Source of the DNA: JASGCP01 sp965263285
Lineage (GTDB): Bacteria > Bacteroidota > Bacteroidia > Chitinophagales > Chitinophagaceae
DNA length: 41,536 nucleotides
Direction: 5' to 3'
NCBI GenBank assembly: GCA_965263285.1
Contig: CBDHHD010000008.1
Coordinates: forward strand, 1-41,536
Below the pieces are notes generated by a model that saw only the letters and a list, made by a program, of their open reading frames with translations, had not been told where the DNA came from and made no database searches. A program made the position numbers and the translations under genes. The first letter of the stretch is position 1, and each line of letters starts with the position of its first letter. Shown here piece after piece: positions 1 through 7,184 of this stretch.

Positions 1-906
1 GCTATTGATAAGGCTAAGACACCCACTACAACGCACAATGTAGGCATAGCGGCGAGTATAGCAGGAATAATTTTTTTAGCTGGTAAAGACAGAGTTATTG
101 AAGACTACGGACAAATAATGTTACACGCACCTCACAGCGATTCTGATGAGGATGTAAACAAACAAATAAATGCAGTTAAAGAGCAACTAACTACAATAAT
201 AAACTCAAAAGGAAAAAATATAGATGCCAACCAATACATGCGAGAAGAGACTTGGATTGACGCTACAAGTGCCTATATTAACGGATTTGCAACAAAAGTG
301 AATGTGTCTAATAGTGAGATAAAAAATAAATTAAAAATAAATTTGTTTAATTATTTAAAAAAAGATTTATATTTGCTTAATCAAAACACCAATAACATGA
401 CTGAATTAGAAATAAAAAAACAATTAGATGATTTCAAAGCAGAGCTATTAAAGACATTAAAAAATGAAGACACTGCTACTTTTCATAAACCTATACCTGA
501 TTTGAGAGCTGAGTACGAAACCATGAAGATGGGATATGATAAAGCTATTAAAGATAATGACGACTTGAATAAAAAATACGAGGCTTTGAAAAAAGAGCAT
601 GAGGATATGAAATCTAAAATGGCTACTCCTACTGTAATGGATAAAAAAGATATGAGCATTGGTTGCGATGAGGAAGAAGCTGATAAAGAGATTAAAAATG
701 CTCTTGAGAAAGGACGCATTAAGGATACAGAGAAAACAGCTTGGAAGATAGCTTTAATGGCTAATAAAGCAACCATTAATGTTATAAACGCTTTACCTGC
801 TAATATTACAAGCACAAGCATTCCTACATCATCAACAAGCTCTACACCTGTAACTTATAGTACTATAAGACATGCTGTTAGAGAAAGCATTAAAAATAAA
901 AAATAA
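1..906 (+). CDS. Head maturation protease (ClpP-like) fused to a scaffold-like C-terminus, 3' part
   Basis: The gene is open from the first base of the window in frame 1, so its 5' end lies outside; the matching 5' part is at the right edge. The product is a phage prohead protease of the ClpP/S14 type, which processes capsid and scaffold proteins during head assembly. Near the start, GIAAS (residues 15-19) holds the nucleophilic Ser, and MLHAP (40-44) holds the catalytic His. REETW, about 40 residues further, occupies the position of the third triad region. After about residue 110 the protein becomes charged and coiled-coil-like (KKYEALKKEHEDMKSK). It ends in a segment (GRIKDTEKTAWKIAL) like the scaffold tail of Mu-type protease-scaffold proteins. 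A Ser/Thr-rich stretch precedes the C-terminus. The major capsid gene follows closely. Family assignment is secure; the scaffold role of the tail is inferred from position and composition. Confidence 0.85.
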   Translation, partial: AIDKAKTPTTTHNVGIAASIAGIIFLAGKDRVIEDYGQIMLHAPHSDSDEDVNKQINAVKEQLTTIINSKGKNIDANQYMREETWIDATSAYINGFATKVNVSNSEIKNKLKINLFNYLKKDLYLLNQNTNNMTELEIKKQLDDFKAELLKTLKNEDTATFHKPIPDLRAEYETMKMGYDKAIKDNDDLNKKYEALKKEHEDMKSKMATPTVMDKKDMSIGCDEEEADKEIKNALEKGRIKDTEKTAWKIALMANKATINVINALPANITSTSIPTSSTSSTPVTYSTIRHAVRESIKNKK

Positions 907-910
907 CAAT

Positions 911-1060
911 ATGAATCCTATATTTGAGAATAGAGTAAAATTCCTTAAAAATAAGCTTACTGAAGGTAAAGACCTTACCGAGAGAGAGGCGTGGGAATTG
1001 CTGAATATAGAAGTTAGAAACAATAATTATAATTTAAAAAACAAAAACCACCAAAAATAA
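911..1060 (+). CDS. Small hypothetical protein between protease and capsid
   Basis: A 49-residue ORF lies between the protease stop and the capsid start. An in-frame ATG further upstream lies inside the protease gene, but the ATG four bases after the protease stop gives a tight operon and is preferred. The product starts MNPIFENRVKFLKNKL and contains an amphipathic helix region (LTEREAWELLNIEV), followed by an Asn/Lys-rich tail. No family is recognised. Its spacing and direction suggest co-expression with the head genes, perhaps as a small accessory or spacer ORF. Coding status is plausible rather than proven because of its length. Confidence 0.5.
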   Translation: MNPIFENRVKFLKNKLTEGKDLTEREAWELLNIEVRNNNYNLKNKNHQK

Positions 1061-1065
1061 ATGAT

Positions 1066-2394
1066 ATGAATAATCAAAACAAAATCAAAGAGATAGGTTC
1101 AATCAAAGATTTGATTGCCTATTCTCATGAAATTCAAAAAATTCAAAATGCATATCCAGCTTATGGAGATGTAATTGTTGAAGGATCGGCAACTCCTGGT
1201 TACACACCAATCACTGATACACGGTACTCAGGCACTGCTGCTTCTTATTTTTGGTTGCCTGCTACTTATGGCTTAGATAGCCTTAGGAAAGGTGTTGTTT
1301 TCTTAAAAGACGGGATTAAGAAGCAATATACAGTGCCTTACTTGGACTTCAAGTATGCGTTGCAACCTCGTACTGCTAGTCCAATATCACCTACTGCTTC
1401 TTCTAATAAGTCGCAATATACAATCTCAGGGCGTACTTTAACACCTCAGGATTTGATGGTGTACAACGAGTTTGACCCAAGAGATTTTGAAGATTACTGG
1501 AATGCGGAAACTTTAAGCACAATGCTTTTAACTCGTGAGATTCCAGCTACCGCACAATCATATATGATTCAACAACTTCTTAATAGAAGTGGTGAAAGCA
1601 TTGAAAGTTGCATTTGGATGGGGAGTATCGCATATCAAAATAACCCTAATGTGCCTTTCACTGACCCAAGATATCAACTCCAGTTTTTTGATGGTTTCAT
1701 AAAGAGATTTGTTTCTCCATATGTTCCAGCGACTAACTTTGTTGCTCAAGTAGGATTACCTACAGCAAACTGGGTAGACCAAAACAACGGAGTAACGGCT
1801 AACACAACTGCACCTATTGCTGTTACTTCTATCGCAGGTTCTACAGCTGGTACTTATACGCAATATGGTATTCAACAAGTACTTGATGATTTGATTAGCG
1901 CAGTATCAAGCAACTTAAAAGCTTTATTAGCTAACCCATCAAGGTATACAAGAATGAAGTTTTTAGTTTCTATTAACACAGAACAAATATATAACAGCTG
2001 GGTAACTAATACTTTAAACTTTAAAGGTAACAATACTTTTGAAGAGGCAACTAATAAGTATAAAGGATATGAAATAGTACCTCTTGCCGGTATGCCAGAT
2101 AACACTGTAATCTTTTGTGAAGCAATTGACGATGTAACCTCTACTCTTTGGGTAGGTATGAACTCGGTAGAAGACAACCAAGTTGAATTAGCTAAGTTAT
2201 TACCTAACAGCGAGATTTACTTTATAAAAGGGCTTAATAAGTACGATGTACAATATGCAGACCCTAAGCAAGTATTTATGTACACTACAATCAGAGCTTC
2301 TAATTTCACTGGCACAAATTCACTTACAGAATACTTCTCTGCGGTAGACGAAACAGTTAGACAAATTGAAAGCGCTAAAGTAACAAAAAAATAA
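1066..2394 (+). CDS. Major capsid protein
   Basis: This 442-residue protein follows the protease directly and precedes the sheath gene, which is the standard place of the major capsid protein. The N-terminal 60 residues are helical and charged (KEIGSIKDLIAYSHEIQKIQ), like the flexible N-arm of HK97-fold capsids. The middle contains an ordered domain (about 130-200: DFEDYWNAETLSTMLLTREI) and a Ser/Thr/Ala-rich region near residue 250. The C-terminal third has the mixed strand pattern typical of HK97 A-domains (YKGYEIVPLAGMPDNTVIFC). The gene starts at the second of two close ATGs; the first is followed at once by a stop. Homology is judged by pattern and context, so the fold is inferred and the role is fairly sure. 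Confidence 0.8.
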   Translation: MNNQNKIKEIGSIKDLIAYSHEIQKIQNAYPAYGDVIVEGSATPGYTPITDTRYSGTAASYFWLPATYGLDSLRKGVVFLKDGIKKQYTVPYLDFKYALQPRTASPISPTASSNKSQYTISGRTLTPQDLMVYNEFDPRDFEDYWNAETLSTMLLTREIPATAQSYMIQQLLNRSGESIESCIWMGSIAYQNNPNVPFTDPRYQLQFFDGFIKRFVSPYVPATNFVAQVGLPTANWVDQNNGVTANTTAPIAVTSIAGSTAGTYTQYGIQQVLDDLISAVSSNLKALLANPSRYTRMKFLVSINTEQIYNSWVTNTLNFKGNNTFEEATNKYKGYEIVPLAGMPDNTVIFCEAIDDVTSTLWVGMNSVEDNQVELAKLLPNSEIYFIKGLNKYDVQYADPKQVFMYTTIRASNFTGTNSLTEYFSAVDETVRQIESAKVTKK

Positions 2395-2397
2395 ACC

Positions 2398-3900
2398 ATG
2401 TCATTAAATAACATAGTATTTAATAAAGCACAGGGAAGTCTCGGTAACATCGGAACCAATACCGATTTTATAAGCGGGATTATCTTCTTCTCTGACACTG
2501 TTTCATTGCAGGGGAAGTACAAATTTGCCTCTGTACAGGATGCTATTGCAGACGGATTTAGCTACAATGCCAACGACAGCGTTTCTTCTAGTTGTTCAGT
2601 TACAATCGGAACGGCTGGAAACACTGGCGACTCATTGGCTATATCATCTGTTGACATTACAGGCAATCCTATTACTCTCGCTTCTTATGTAGTACCATCC
2701 ACAAGTGCAACAGCTACATTACAGGCTTCAGACATTGTCTTATTGATTAATAAGAGTAATACGGGATTTAGTGCCACTAATGTTGCTGGTGTTATTACTA
2801 TTAAAGCAAATGCAAACACAGGCGTTTATTACAATACTAAAACCTTAACTATTGCCAAAACAGGCGCTATTGTTGCCACTGCTACTGCTTTCAGCGGTGG
2901 TGTTGCTAGCAATATAGCTATTTACTTCTATCACATAAGCGAATACTTTAGGCTAAATCCTAATGGTTTACTTTATGTGGGGATATTCTCAACAGCAACA
3001 AGACTTACAAATGAGCTTACTCAGTTACAGTCGTTTGCTAATAATTCAATAGTTCAAGTGGCAGTATACGACGACACTACTTCAGGCGTAGTGTCTAACT
3101 TGACTGTAGCTTTGAATTATTACCAAACGCAACTTTTAGCTTTGGAAGCTACAAAGCAGTGGATATCAGCTCTTCTTTATACATTCAATTGTCCTACTAC
3201 TCAGACAATGATTTCATTACCTGACCTTTCAGGGCTATTAGATTATAAGGTAAGCTGTGTCGTATCGCAAGATGGTGCAGGGAAAGGAAATAGCCTTTAC
3301 ATAGCTTCTGGCAAGTCAATCTCTAATATTGGTGCTTGTCTTGGTACAATTAGTTTATCGGCTGTATCGCAAGACATTGGGCAAGTAAGCGCATTTAATA
3401 TAAGTGATGGAGTAGAAGACCAAACACTCGCATTTATAAATGGTACTTTCTATACAAATTATGCTTATTCTGATTTGAATGTGATTGATAATCTACGATA
3501 CATATTCCTTGTTAATTACACTGGCTATGCTGGTTCTTACTGGAATAAAGGTAATACTGCTGTATCAACAACTTCTGATTACAATTTGATACCAAGAAAC
3601 AGAACGATTGACAAAGCTATCAAATTATTATATCAAGCACTTCTACCAATAATTGATAACAGGCTTTATGTTAATGCTGATGGTACTTTAACTTCATTAA
3701 CTGTCAAGTTTGTTCAATCTCTTTGCAACAGCACATTGACACAAATGATTAGTAGCGGAGATTTAAGTAATGCTGATGTAATTGTACCTGCAAATCAAAA
3801 CATAATCCAAACAAATAATTTAACAATCAATGTTCGGTTGATACCTACGGGCTTTGCGCAACTGATAACTGTCAACATTGGTTTTGTTACTAACTTCTAA
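2398..3900 (+). CDS. Contractile tail sheath protein (DUF2586-like)
   Basis: This 500-residue protein polymerises around the tail tube in contractile-tailed phages. The N-terminus resembles sheath proteins of Bacteroidota Mu-like phages (FISGIIFFSDTVSLQGKYKF). The C-terminal domain has the conserved sheath pattern: NLIPRNRTIDKAIKLLYQAL, then LPIIDNRLYVNADGTL, and a final beta-rich segment (INVRLIPTGFAQLITVNIGF), which is typical of the handshake region joining neighbouring subunits. It starts three bases after the capsid stop and is followed by two tube-type genes. Residues about 60-170 form a Ser/Thr/Ala-rich beta insertion that may be surface exposed. This gene is the main evidence that the phage is a myovirus type. 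Confidence 0.85.
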   Translation: MSLNNIVFNKAQGSLGNIGTNTDFISGIIFFSDTVSLQGKYKFASVQDAIADGFSYNANDSVSSSCSVTIGTAGNTGDSLAISSVDITGNPITLASYVVPSTSATATLQASDIVLLINKSNTGFSATNVAGVITIKANANTGVYYNTKTLTIAKTGAIVATATAFSGGVASNIAIYFYHISEYFRLNPNGLLYVGIFSTATRLTNELTQLQSFANNSIVQVAVYDDTTSGVVSNLTVALNYYQTQLLALEATKQWISALLYTFNCPTTQTMISLPDLSGLLDYKVSCVVSQDGAGKGNSLYIASGKSISNIGACLGTISLSAVSQDIGQVSAFNISDGVEDQTLAFINGTFYTNYAYSDLNVIDNLRYIFLVNYTGYAGSYWNKGNTAVSTTSDYNLIPRNRTIDKAIKLLYQALLPIIDNRLYVNADGTLTSLTVKFVQSLCNSTLTQMISSGDLSNADVIVPANQNIIQTNNLTINVRLIPTGFAQLITVNIGFVTNF

Positions 3901-3911
3901 AAAACATTTAT

Positions 3912-4352
3912 ATGCCTCAAGCACCATACCCAGTACCCTTGATAAATGGTTCAAACTTTGATTGGGGGAGTATCCGATTAAGTTTGCTTAATAACAACTA
4001 TATAGTTTATGGCGTTACGAGCATTGAATATGGGCGTAAACAATTAAGAGAAAACAATTATGGTATTGGCAACGAGCCTATTTCTCGTGGCTTTGGCAAT
4101 TACGAGTACTCTTGCACAATGGACTTATATAAGGACGAATTAGTGGCTATGGCTAAGTCTACAGGCTTTTTAGATATACTTGATATCCCATCGTTTAACA
4201 TTGTTGTGTCGTATCAAAAAGGTACTAATATCTATACGGACATTTTGAATAATGCTTTGTTCATGGAAAACCCTGTTAAAACAAAACAAAACGATACTAA
4301 GATAATTGTGACAGTTCCTATCCTTATTGCAGGTATAAAATATAATCAATAA
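3912..4352 (+). CDS. Tail tube protein, first copy
   Basis: A 146-residue protein directly after the sheath gene, which is where contractile-tail tube proteins are encoded. It is short and beta-rich: INGSNFDWGSIRLSLLNN, then VTSIEYGRKQLRENNYGIG, then YEYSCTMDLYKDEL. The last segment, DTKIIVTVPILIAGI, is strand-like. The 'inGxxxdWgSIrlxlng...yGvtsIxYxxxq...nxYGxGxxPixRgxGnyeysc' pattern is shared with the next gene, so the two are paralogues. It probably forms the inner tube through which DNA passes. The family is not named with certainty; the role follows from size, fold pattern and neighbours. Confidence 0.72.
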   Translation: MPQAPYPVPLINGSNFDWGSIRLSLLNNNYIVYGVTSIEYGRKQLRENNYGIGNEPISRGFGNYEYSCTMDLYKDELVAMAKSTGFLDILDIPSFNIVVSYQKGTNIYTDILNNALFMENPVKTKQNDTKIIVTVPILIAGIKYNQ

Positions 4353-4359
4353 TTTATGT

Positions 4360-4878
4360 ATGCCATCAATATTATCATTGCCTCCAAGAGGTATAATAAT
4401 AAATGGGATTAACTACTCTTGGAGTAGTATAACGGTTATCCTTAATGGCTATCCACTTACAGGCATTACATCATTAAATTACAAAGTCTCACAAGTCAAG
4501 AGAAATACCTACAACATCTATTCTGACCCTATTAGCAGGAGTTATTATCAAAAAGAGTACACATGCTCTATATCTCTTTATTTAGAGGAGATTAGGCGTA
4601 TTAAGAATTTATTCTTGCCTTTACCAGGATCAAACCTCACTGATATGCAACCTTTTTACATTTTAGTTTCATATTTAAATGAGGAGAAAGAAACGGCTGA
4701 TTTAATTAGTGGATGTGAGTTTACGAGTGATAATATGAACAGCAATCAAGGAGACAATAAGATAATTAACACATACGATTTGGTAGTCAATCAGATATTC
4801 TCAACTCCAGAGATTGAGTTTCCCGTTTTAACACTTGCTTCTGCATTGACAACAACAGGCGTAAATTTCAAATTCTAA
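4360..4878 (+). CDS. Tail tube-like protein, second copy
   Basis: This 172-residue protein is a diverged paralogue of the preceding tube protein. Both contain an 'INGxxxxWxSI' start, a 'GITSLNYKVSQ' or 'VTSIEYGRKQ' segment, and a 'DPISRSYYQKEYTCSISLY' type motif. This copy has a longer C-terminus. It may form an initiator or terminator ring of the tube, or a tail-tip ring; that is inference. The chosen ATG is the second of two (the other lies four bases upstream, out of frame). A strong hairpin and a new promoter follow the gene, so it ends the capsid-sheath-tube unit. Confidence 0.62.
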   Translation: MPSILSLPPRGIIINGINYSWSSITVILNGYPLTGITSLNYKVSQVKRNTYNIYSDPISRSYYQKEYTCSISLYLEEIRRIKNLFLPLPGSNLTDMQPFYILVSYLNEEKETADLISGCEFTSDNMNSNQGDNKIINTYDLVVNQIFSTPEIEFPVLTLASALTTTGVNFKF

Positions 4879-4928
4879 AATCTTTATTTAATCTTATATT
4901 GCTTTTGTTTAGTTTTAGTTTAAAAAAT

Positions 4929-4954
4929 AAACATCTCTTGTCTAAGAGATGTTT
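4929..4954. terminator. Hairpin terminator between tube and chaperone units
   Basis: Perfect 11-bp stem AAACATCTCTT / AAGAGATGTTT with a four-base loop GTCT. On the plus strand it is followed by TTTATTAT and on the minus strand by a longer T-rich run, so it may act in both directions. It closes the capsid-sheath-tube operon and abuts the promoter of the chaperone gene. An ATG lies inside the right arm and is not a credible start codon. Confidence 0.6.
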
Positions 4955-4956
4955 AT

Positions 4957-4964
4957 TATCTTTG
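4957..4964 (+). promoter_or_regulatory. Bacteroidota-type -7 promoter element TATCTTTG
   Basis: The octamer TATCTTTG matches the TAnnTTTG -7 consensus of the Bacteroidota primary sigma factor. It lies 14 bases before the preferred ATG of the chaperone gene and just after a hairpin terminator, so it likely starts a new transcription unit. No good -33 TTTG at the usual 19-21 base spacing is seen. Confidence 0.6.
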
Positions 4965-4978
4965 CACAAAATAGTAAT

Positions 4979-5611
4979 ATGATAAGCCAAGTACAAATAG
5001 ATGAGAAATCTAAACAAATAGATGAACAGGTAATAGAATTAGAGAAAAAATATTCGTGCAAAGTTCACGGAATGCTTTTTGTAGACGAAGCATCAGAAAG
5101 GTTTTACATTTGCTTTATAAGAGAGCCACATCTACATGAAAAATTAAATATGCTTGATGGTTCTGGCATGGGTTCTACCTTCTCAAATGCTTCAATAGTG
5201 TTAGAGAATTGCTTGTTAAAAGAAAGCGATGACATCATAAATGCAGAAGATGCGGTTTATCTTGGAGCCATTAAATATGTAAATGCATTAGTTGAAATTA
5301 GTCCTTATAAAGAGTTAGAGGATAGTGTTGAATTGTCAGATAAGCATAAATCAAAAGTACACCACATTTTAGTGGCTGGCAAGTACGATGTTTACATAAA
5401 AGAACCTTCTCGCTCTGATAAGCTAAGAGTATTGGATGCTGTCGTTAATCGTGGCGTTTTCACTGCTGCTTCTGGCATGTTAGAGTCTTGCTTGCTAAAA
5501 ACAGAGAGCGATGAAAATGTAAATGAGAAGAACCACAGCATGTATATATCTTGCGTTAGTTACTGCGTTAATTTAATTCAGTTTCTAAGAGACCAATATA
5601 AAAAAAAATAG
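4979..5611 (+). CDS. Tail assembly chaperone (gpG-like), internally duplicated
   Basis: A 210-residue protein between the tube and tape-measure genes, where tail assembly chaperones are encoded. It contains two copies of one domain: residues about 18-105 (KVHGMLFVDE, REPHLHEKLNMLD, ENCLLKESDD) and about 118-205 (KVHHILVAGKYDVYIKEPSR, DKLRVLDAVV, ESCLLKTESD). The pattern 'KVH..., YlkEPxrxxKlrvLD, a..LEsCLLK.esD' is like chaperones that wrap the tape measure before tube assembly. The start at 4979 is preferred over an ATG at 4949, which lies in a hairpin and upstream of the promoter. The gene ends in nine A residues and TAG, with a -1 frame extension open beyond it. Confidence 0.72.
   Translation: MISQVQIDEKSKQIDEQVIELEKKYSCKVHGMLFVDEASERFYICFIREPHLHEKLNMLDGSGMGSTFSNASIVLENCLLKESDDIINAEDAVYLGAIKYVNALVEISPYKELEDSVELSDKHKSKVHHILVAGKYDVYIKEPSRSDKLRVLDAVVNRGVFTAASGMLESCLLKTESDENVNEKNHSMYISCVSYCVNLIQFLRDQYKKK
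5600..5608 (+). promoter_or_regulatory. Slippery A9 run for -1 ribosomal frameshift
   Basis: Nine consecutive A residues end the zero frame as AAA AAA AAA followed directly by TAG. They contain the slippery heptamer A AAA AAA. The -1 frame has a stop at 5599-5601 just before the run and is open from there to 5784, so a slip must occur within the run. This is the arrangement of lambda G/GT-type tail chaperone genes. No clear downstream stimulatory stem was identified by eye. Confidence 0.72.
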
Positions 5612-5784
5612 ACGACACGACCATAACTGATGATAGCGACCACTACACTAAAATACAGGCTTTGGTTGCTTTTTATTCCAATTTCCAAGTTGATGTTGAT
5701 AACATAAGCGATGACGAATTATTCAGGCATTATGGGCGTTTGATGTATGTTTTGGATAAGACGGGGCAACTAACCAAAAAATAA
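5602..5784 (+). CDS. -1 frame extension of the tail assembly chaperone (gpT-like part)
   Basis: After a -1 slip in the A run, translation would continue as I-DDTTITDDSDHYTKIQ and end after 58 added residues at TAA 5782-5784, giving a fusion of about 268 residues. This frame has no start codon of its own near its beginning, is rich in Asp, and contains the helical segments IQALVAFYSNFQVDVDN and SDDELFRHYGRLMYVLDK. The open stretch fills the whole gap to the next promoter, which would otherwise be a 187-base hole in a compact genome. In lambda-like systems the short form and the frameshifted form are both needed, in fixed ratio, for tail assembly. The frameshift is inferred from sequence layout. 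Confidence 0.7.
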   Translation, partial: KKIDDTTITDDSDHYTKIQALVAFYSNFQVDVDNISDDELFRHYGRLMYVLDKTGQLTKK

Positions 5785-5786
5785 AT

Positions 5787-5794
5787 TATCTTTG
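5787..5794 (+). promoter_or_regulatory. Promoter element TATCTTTG four bases before the tape measure ATG
   Basis: TATCTTTG followed by CTGT and ATG. With the usual distance from the -7 element to the transcription start, the mRNA would begin at or next to the start codon, so it would be leaderless. The same layout with the same four-base gap occurs at 11270 and 31235. Confidence 0.6.
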
Positions 5795-5798
5795 CTGT

Positions 5799-7181
5799 AT
5801 GGCATCAACAATAAGGTATTCGGTAAATGTTGAAGATAAAATAACTGGCAAGTTAGAAGACATATATAGACAAATGAATAGTCTTGAAACTCTTGCCAAA
5901 GTAATACTTGACTTCAATCCGACTGACAATGTAAGCTTTGAGAGGCTCTCTAAAGGGCTTAACGAGTATGCTATGAATGCTCGTATGGCAACAGAATCAC
6001 TTTCTAAGGATGTAGATAAGAACACGCGTAGTAATTCAAATATGATATCTTCAATACGACAAGCTAATAGAGGTGGAAGAAGAGTTGGCAGATTGTTCTC
6101 GGACTTAGGCAATGCTTTTGGCAAAGGAGATAGTAGTCTTAAAAAATTCGCAGGTACAATAGGTGGTATTGCAGGTGATTTAAGTTTAGGGAATTTTGGA
6201 TTTGCTACAATTGCGGCTATTTCTATACAGGCAATAGGTTATATATCTAATTTATCCAACCTATACAAAAAATTACAACAAACGCTACAAGAAACAAATA
6301 AAGAAATAATACAAACCATAAATGCGTATACAGGAAAATTTAAAGGGGAGGAAGCTCAACAAGTGCAAGATATTTTCAGATATATTTTTAGTGATGAGAA
6401 AGACAGGGAAGCACCAATAAAAGAGTCATCAAAGTTTGTTTCGGATGTTTTTGAGTCTTTTAGTGGGGTAGAAAACACAAACCAGACTGTTAATTTAAAT
6501 GAAATTTTTAAACAAATTTATTCTTCTGCAAGCATGTATTCGGACAAGGTTTCTATGGATCAATTTGAAAAAAAGGAAACTCAATATATATCTTTAGTTA
6601 AAGAATTAAAAAAAGATTTTAATGATATGAATAAAAAAGATAAGTCTAAAAATAGCATTAACGAAGCTGTTGAATCAATACAACAAAATTCAAATTTATT
6701 TAAAAAGCAATTTAGCCGGCAAGAATTAGAAAAAATAATTTTATCTACTAAAAATATATTTGATATTTTCAAAAATTTATTTTCAAATAACAACAACGAT
6801 TTATTAAATAAATCAATAGAAAGTATCAATACTCCAGTTGGTGCTACATTAGGAGGCGCATTTGCTGGAGCAGGAGGTGTATCAGGTTCGGCAATAAATT
6901 ACGATACAAATAATACACAACCATATAAAATAGGGGAAGGAGAAGTTAAAAAATTATTCGGTATTCCATCTGAACCTGTAGAAGCGAAAAAGATAGAACA
7001 ACCACGAATACCAAAACCAAAATACGAGATTGAAGAGTCAATAATAAACATAGATACGATTGTCAATATGGTTACAATTAAAGATGCAACGATAGTAAAA
7101 GTAAAATCATCCATTCATAACGAGGTAGTTGCTATATTGCAGTCTTTAGTCCATGATGTTCAAGTAATCGGTAAATTTTAA
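5799..7181 (+). CDS. Tape measure-like protein A
   Basis: This 460-residue protein follows the chaperone with its frameshift, where the tape measure is normally encoded. It has an N-terminal helical region, a hydrophobic Gly-rich segment at about residues 110-155 (TIGGIAGDLSLGNFGFATIA), and a long Lys/Asn/Gln-rich coiled-coil region. A second Gly/Ala-rich stretch follows (GATLGGAFAGAGGVSGSAI). The C-terminus (INIDTIVNMVTIKDATI) resembles tape-measure ends of Bacteroidota phages. It is short for a tape measure of a contractile phage and is followed by a second protein of the same design. The two may share the role, or one may be the minor partner. Family and role are inferred from context and composition. 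Confidence 0.6.
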   Translation: MASTIRYSVNVEDKITGKLEDIYRQMNSLETLAKVILDFNPTDNVSFERLSKGLNEYAMNARMATESLSKDVDKNTRSNSNMISSIRQANRGGRRVGRLFSDLGNAFGKGDSSLKKFAGTIGGIAGDLSLGNFGFATIAAISIQAIGYISNLSNLYKKLQQTLQETNKEIIQTINAYTGKFKGEEAQQVQDIFRYIFSDEKDREAPIKESSKFVSDVFESFSGVENTNQTVNLNEIFKQIYSSASMYSDKVSMDQFEKKETQYISLVKELKKDFNDMNKKDKSKNSINEAVESIQQNSNLFKKQFSRQELEKIILSTKNIFDIFKNLFSNNNNDLLNKSIESINTPVGATLGGAFAGAGGVSGSAINYDTNNTQPYKIGEGEVKKLFGIPSEPVEAKKIEQPRIPKPKYEIEESIINIDTIVNMVTIKDATIVKVKSSIHNEVVAILQSLVHDVQVIGKF

Positions 7182-7184
7182 AGT

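Noticed and set aside
872..910. Earlier ATG for the small ORF between protease and capsid
   Set aside because: It would overlap the protease gene by 35 bases; the ATG at 911 gives usual operon spacing.
4949..4978. Upstream ATG for the tail chaperone
   Set aside because: It lies inside a terminator hairpin and before the TATCTTTG element, so it would not be in the mRNA.
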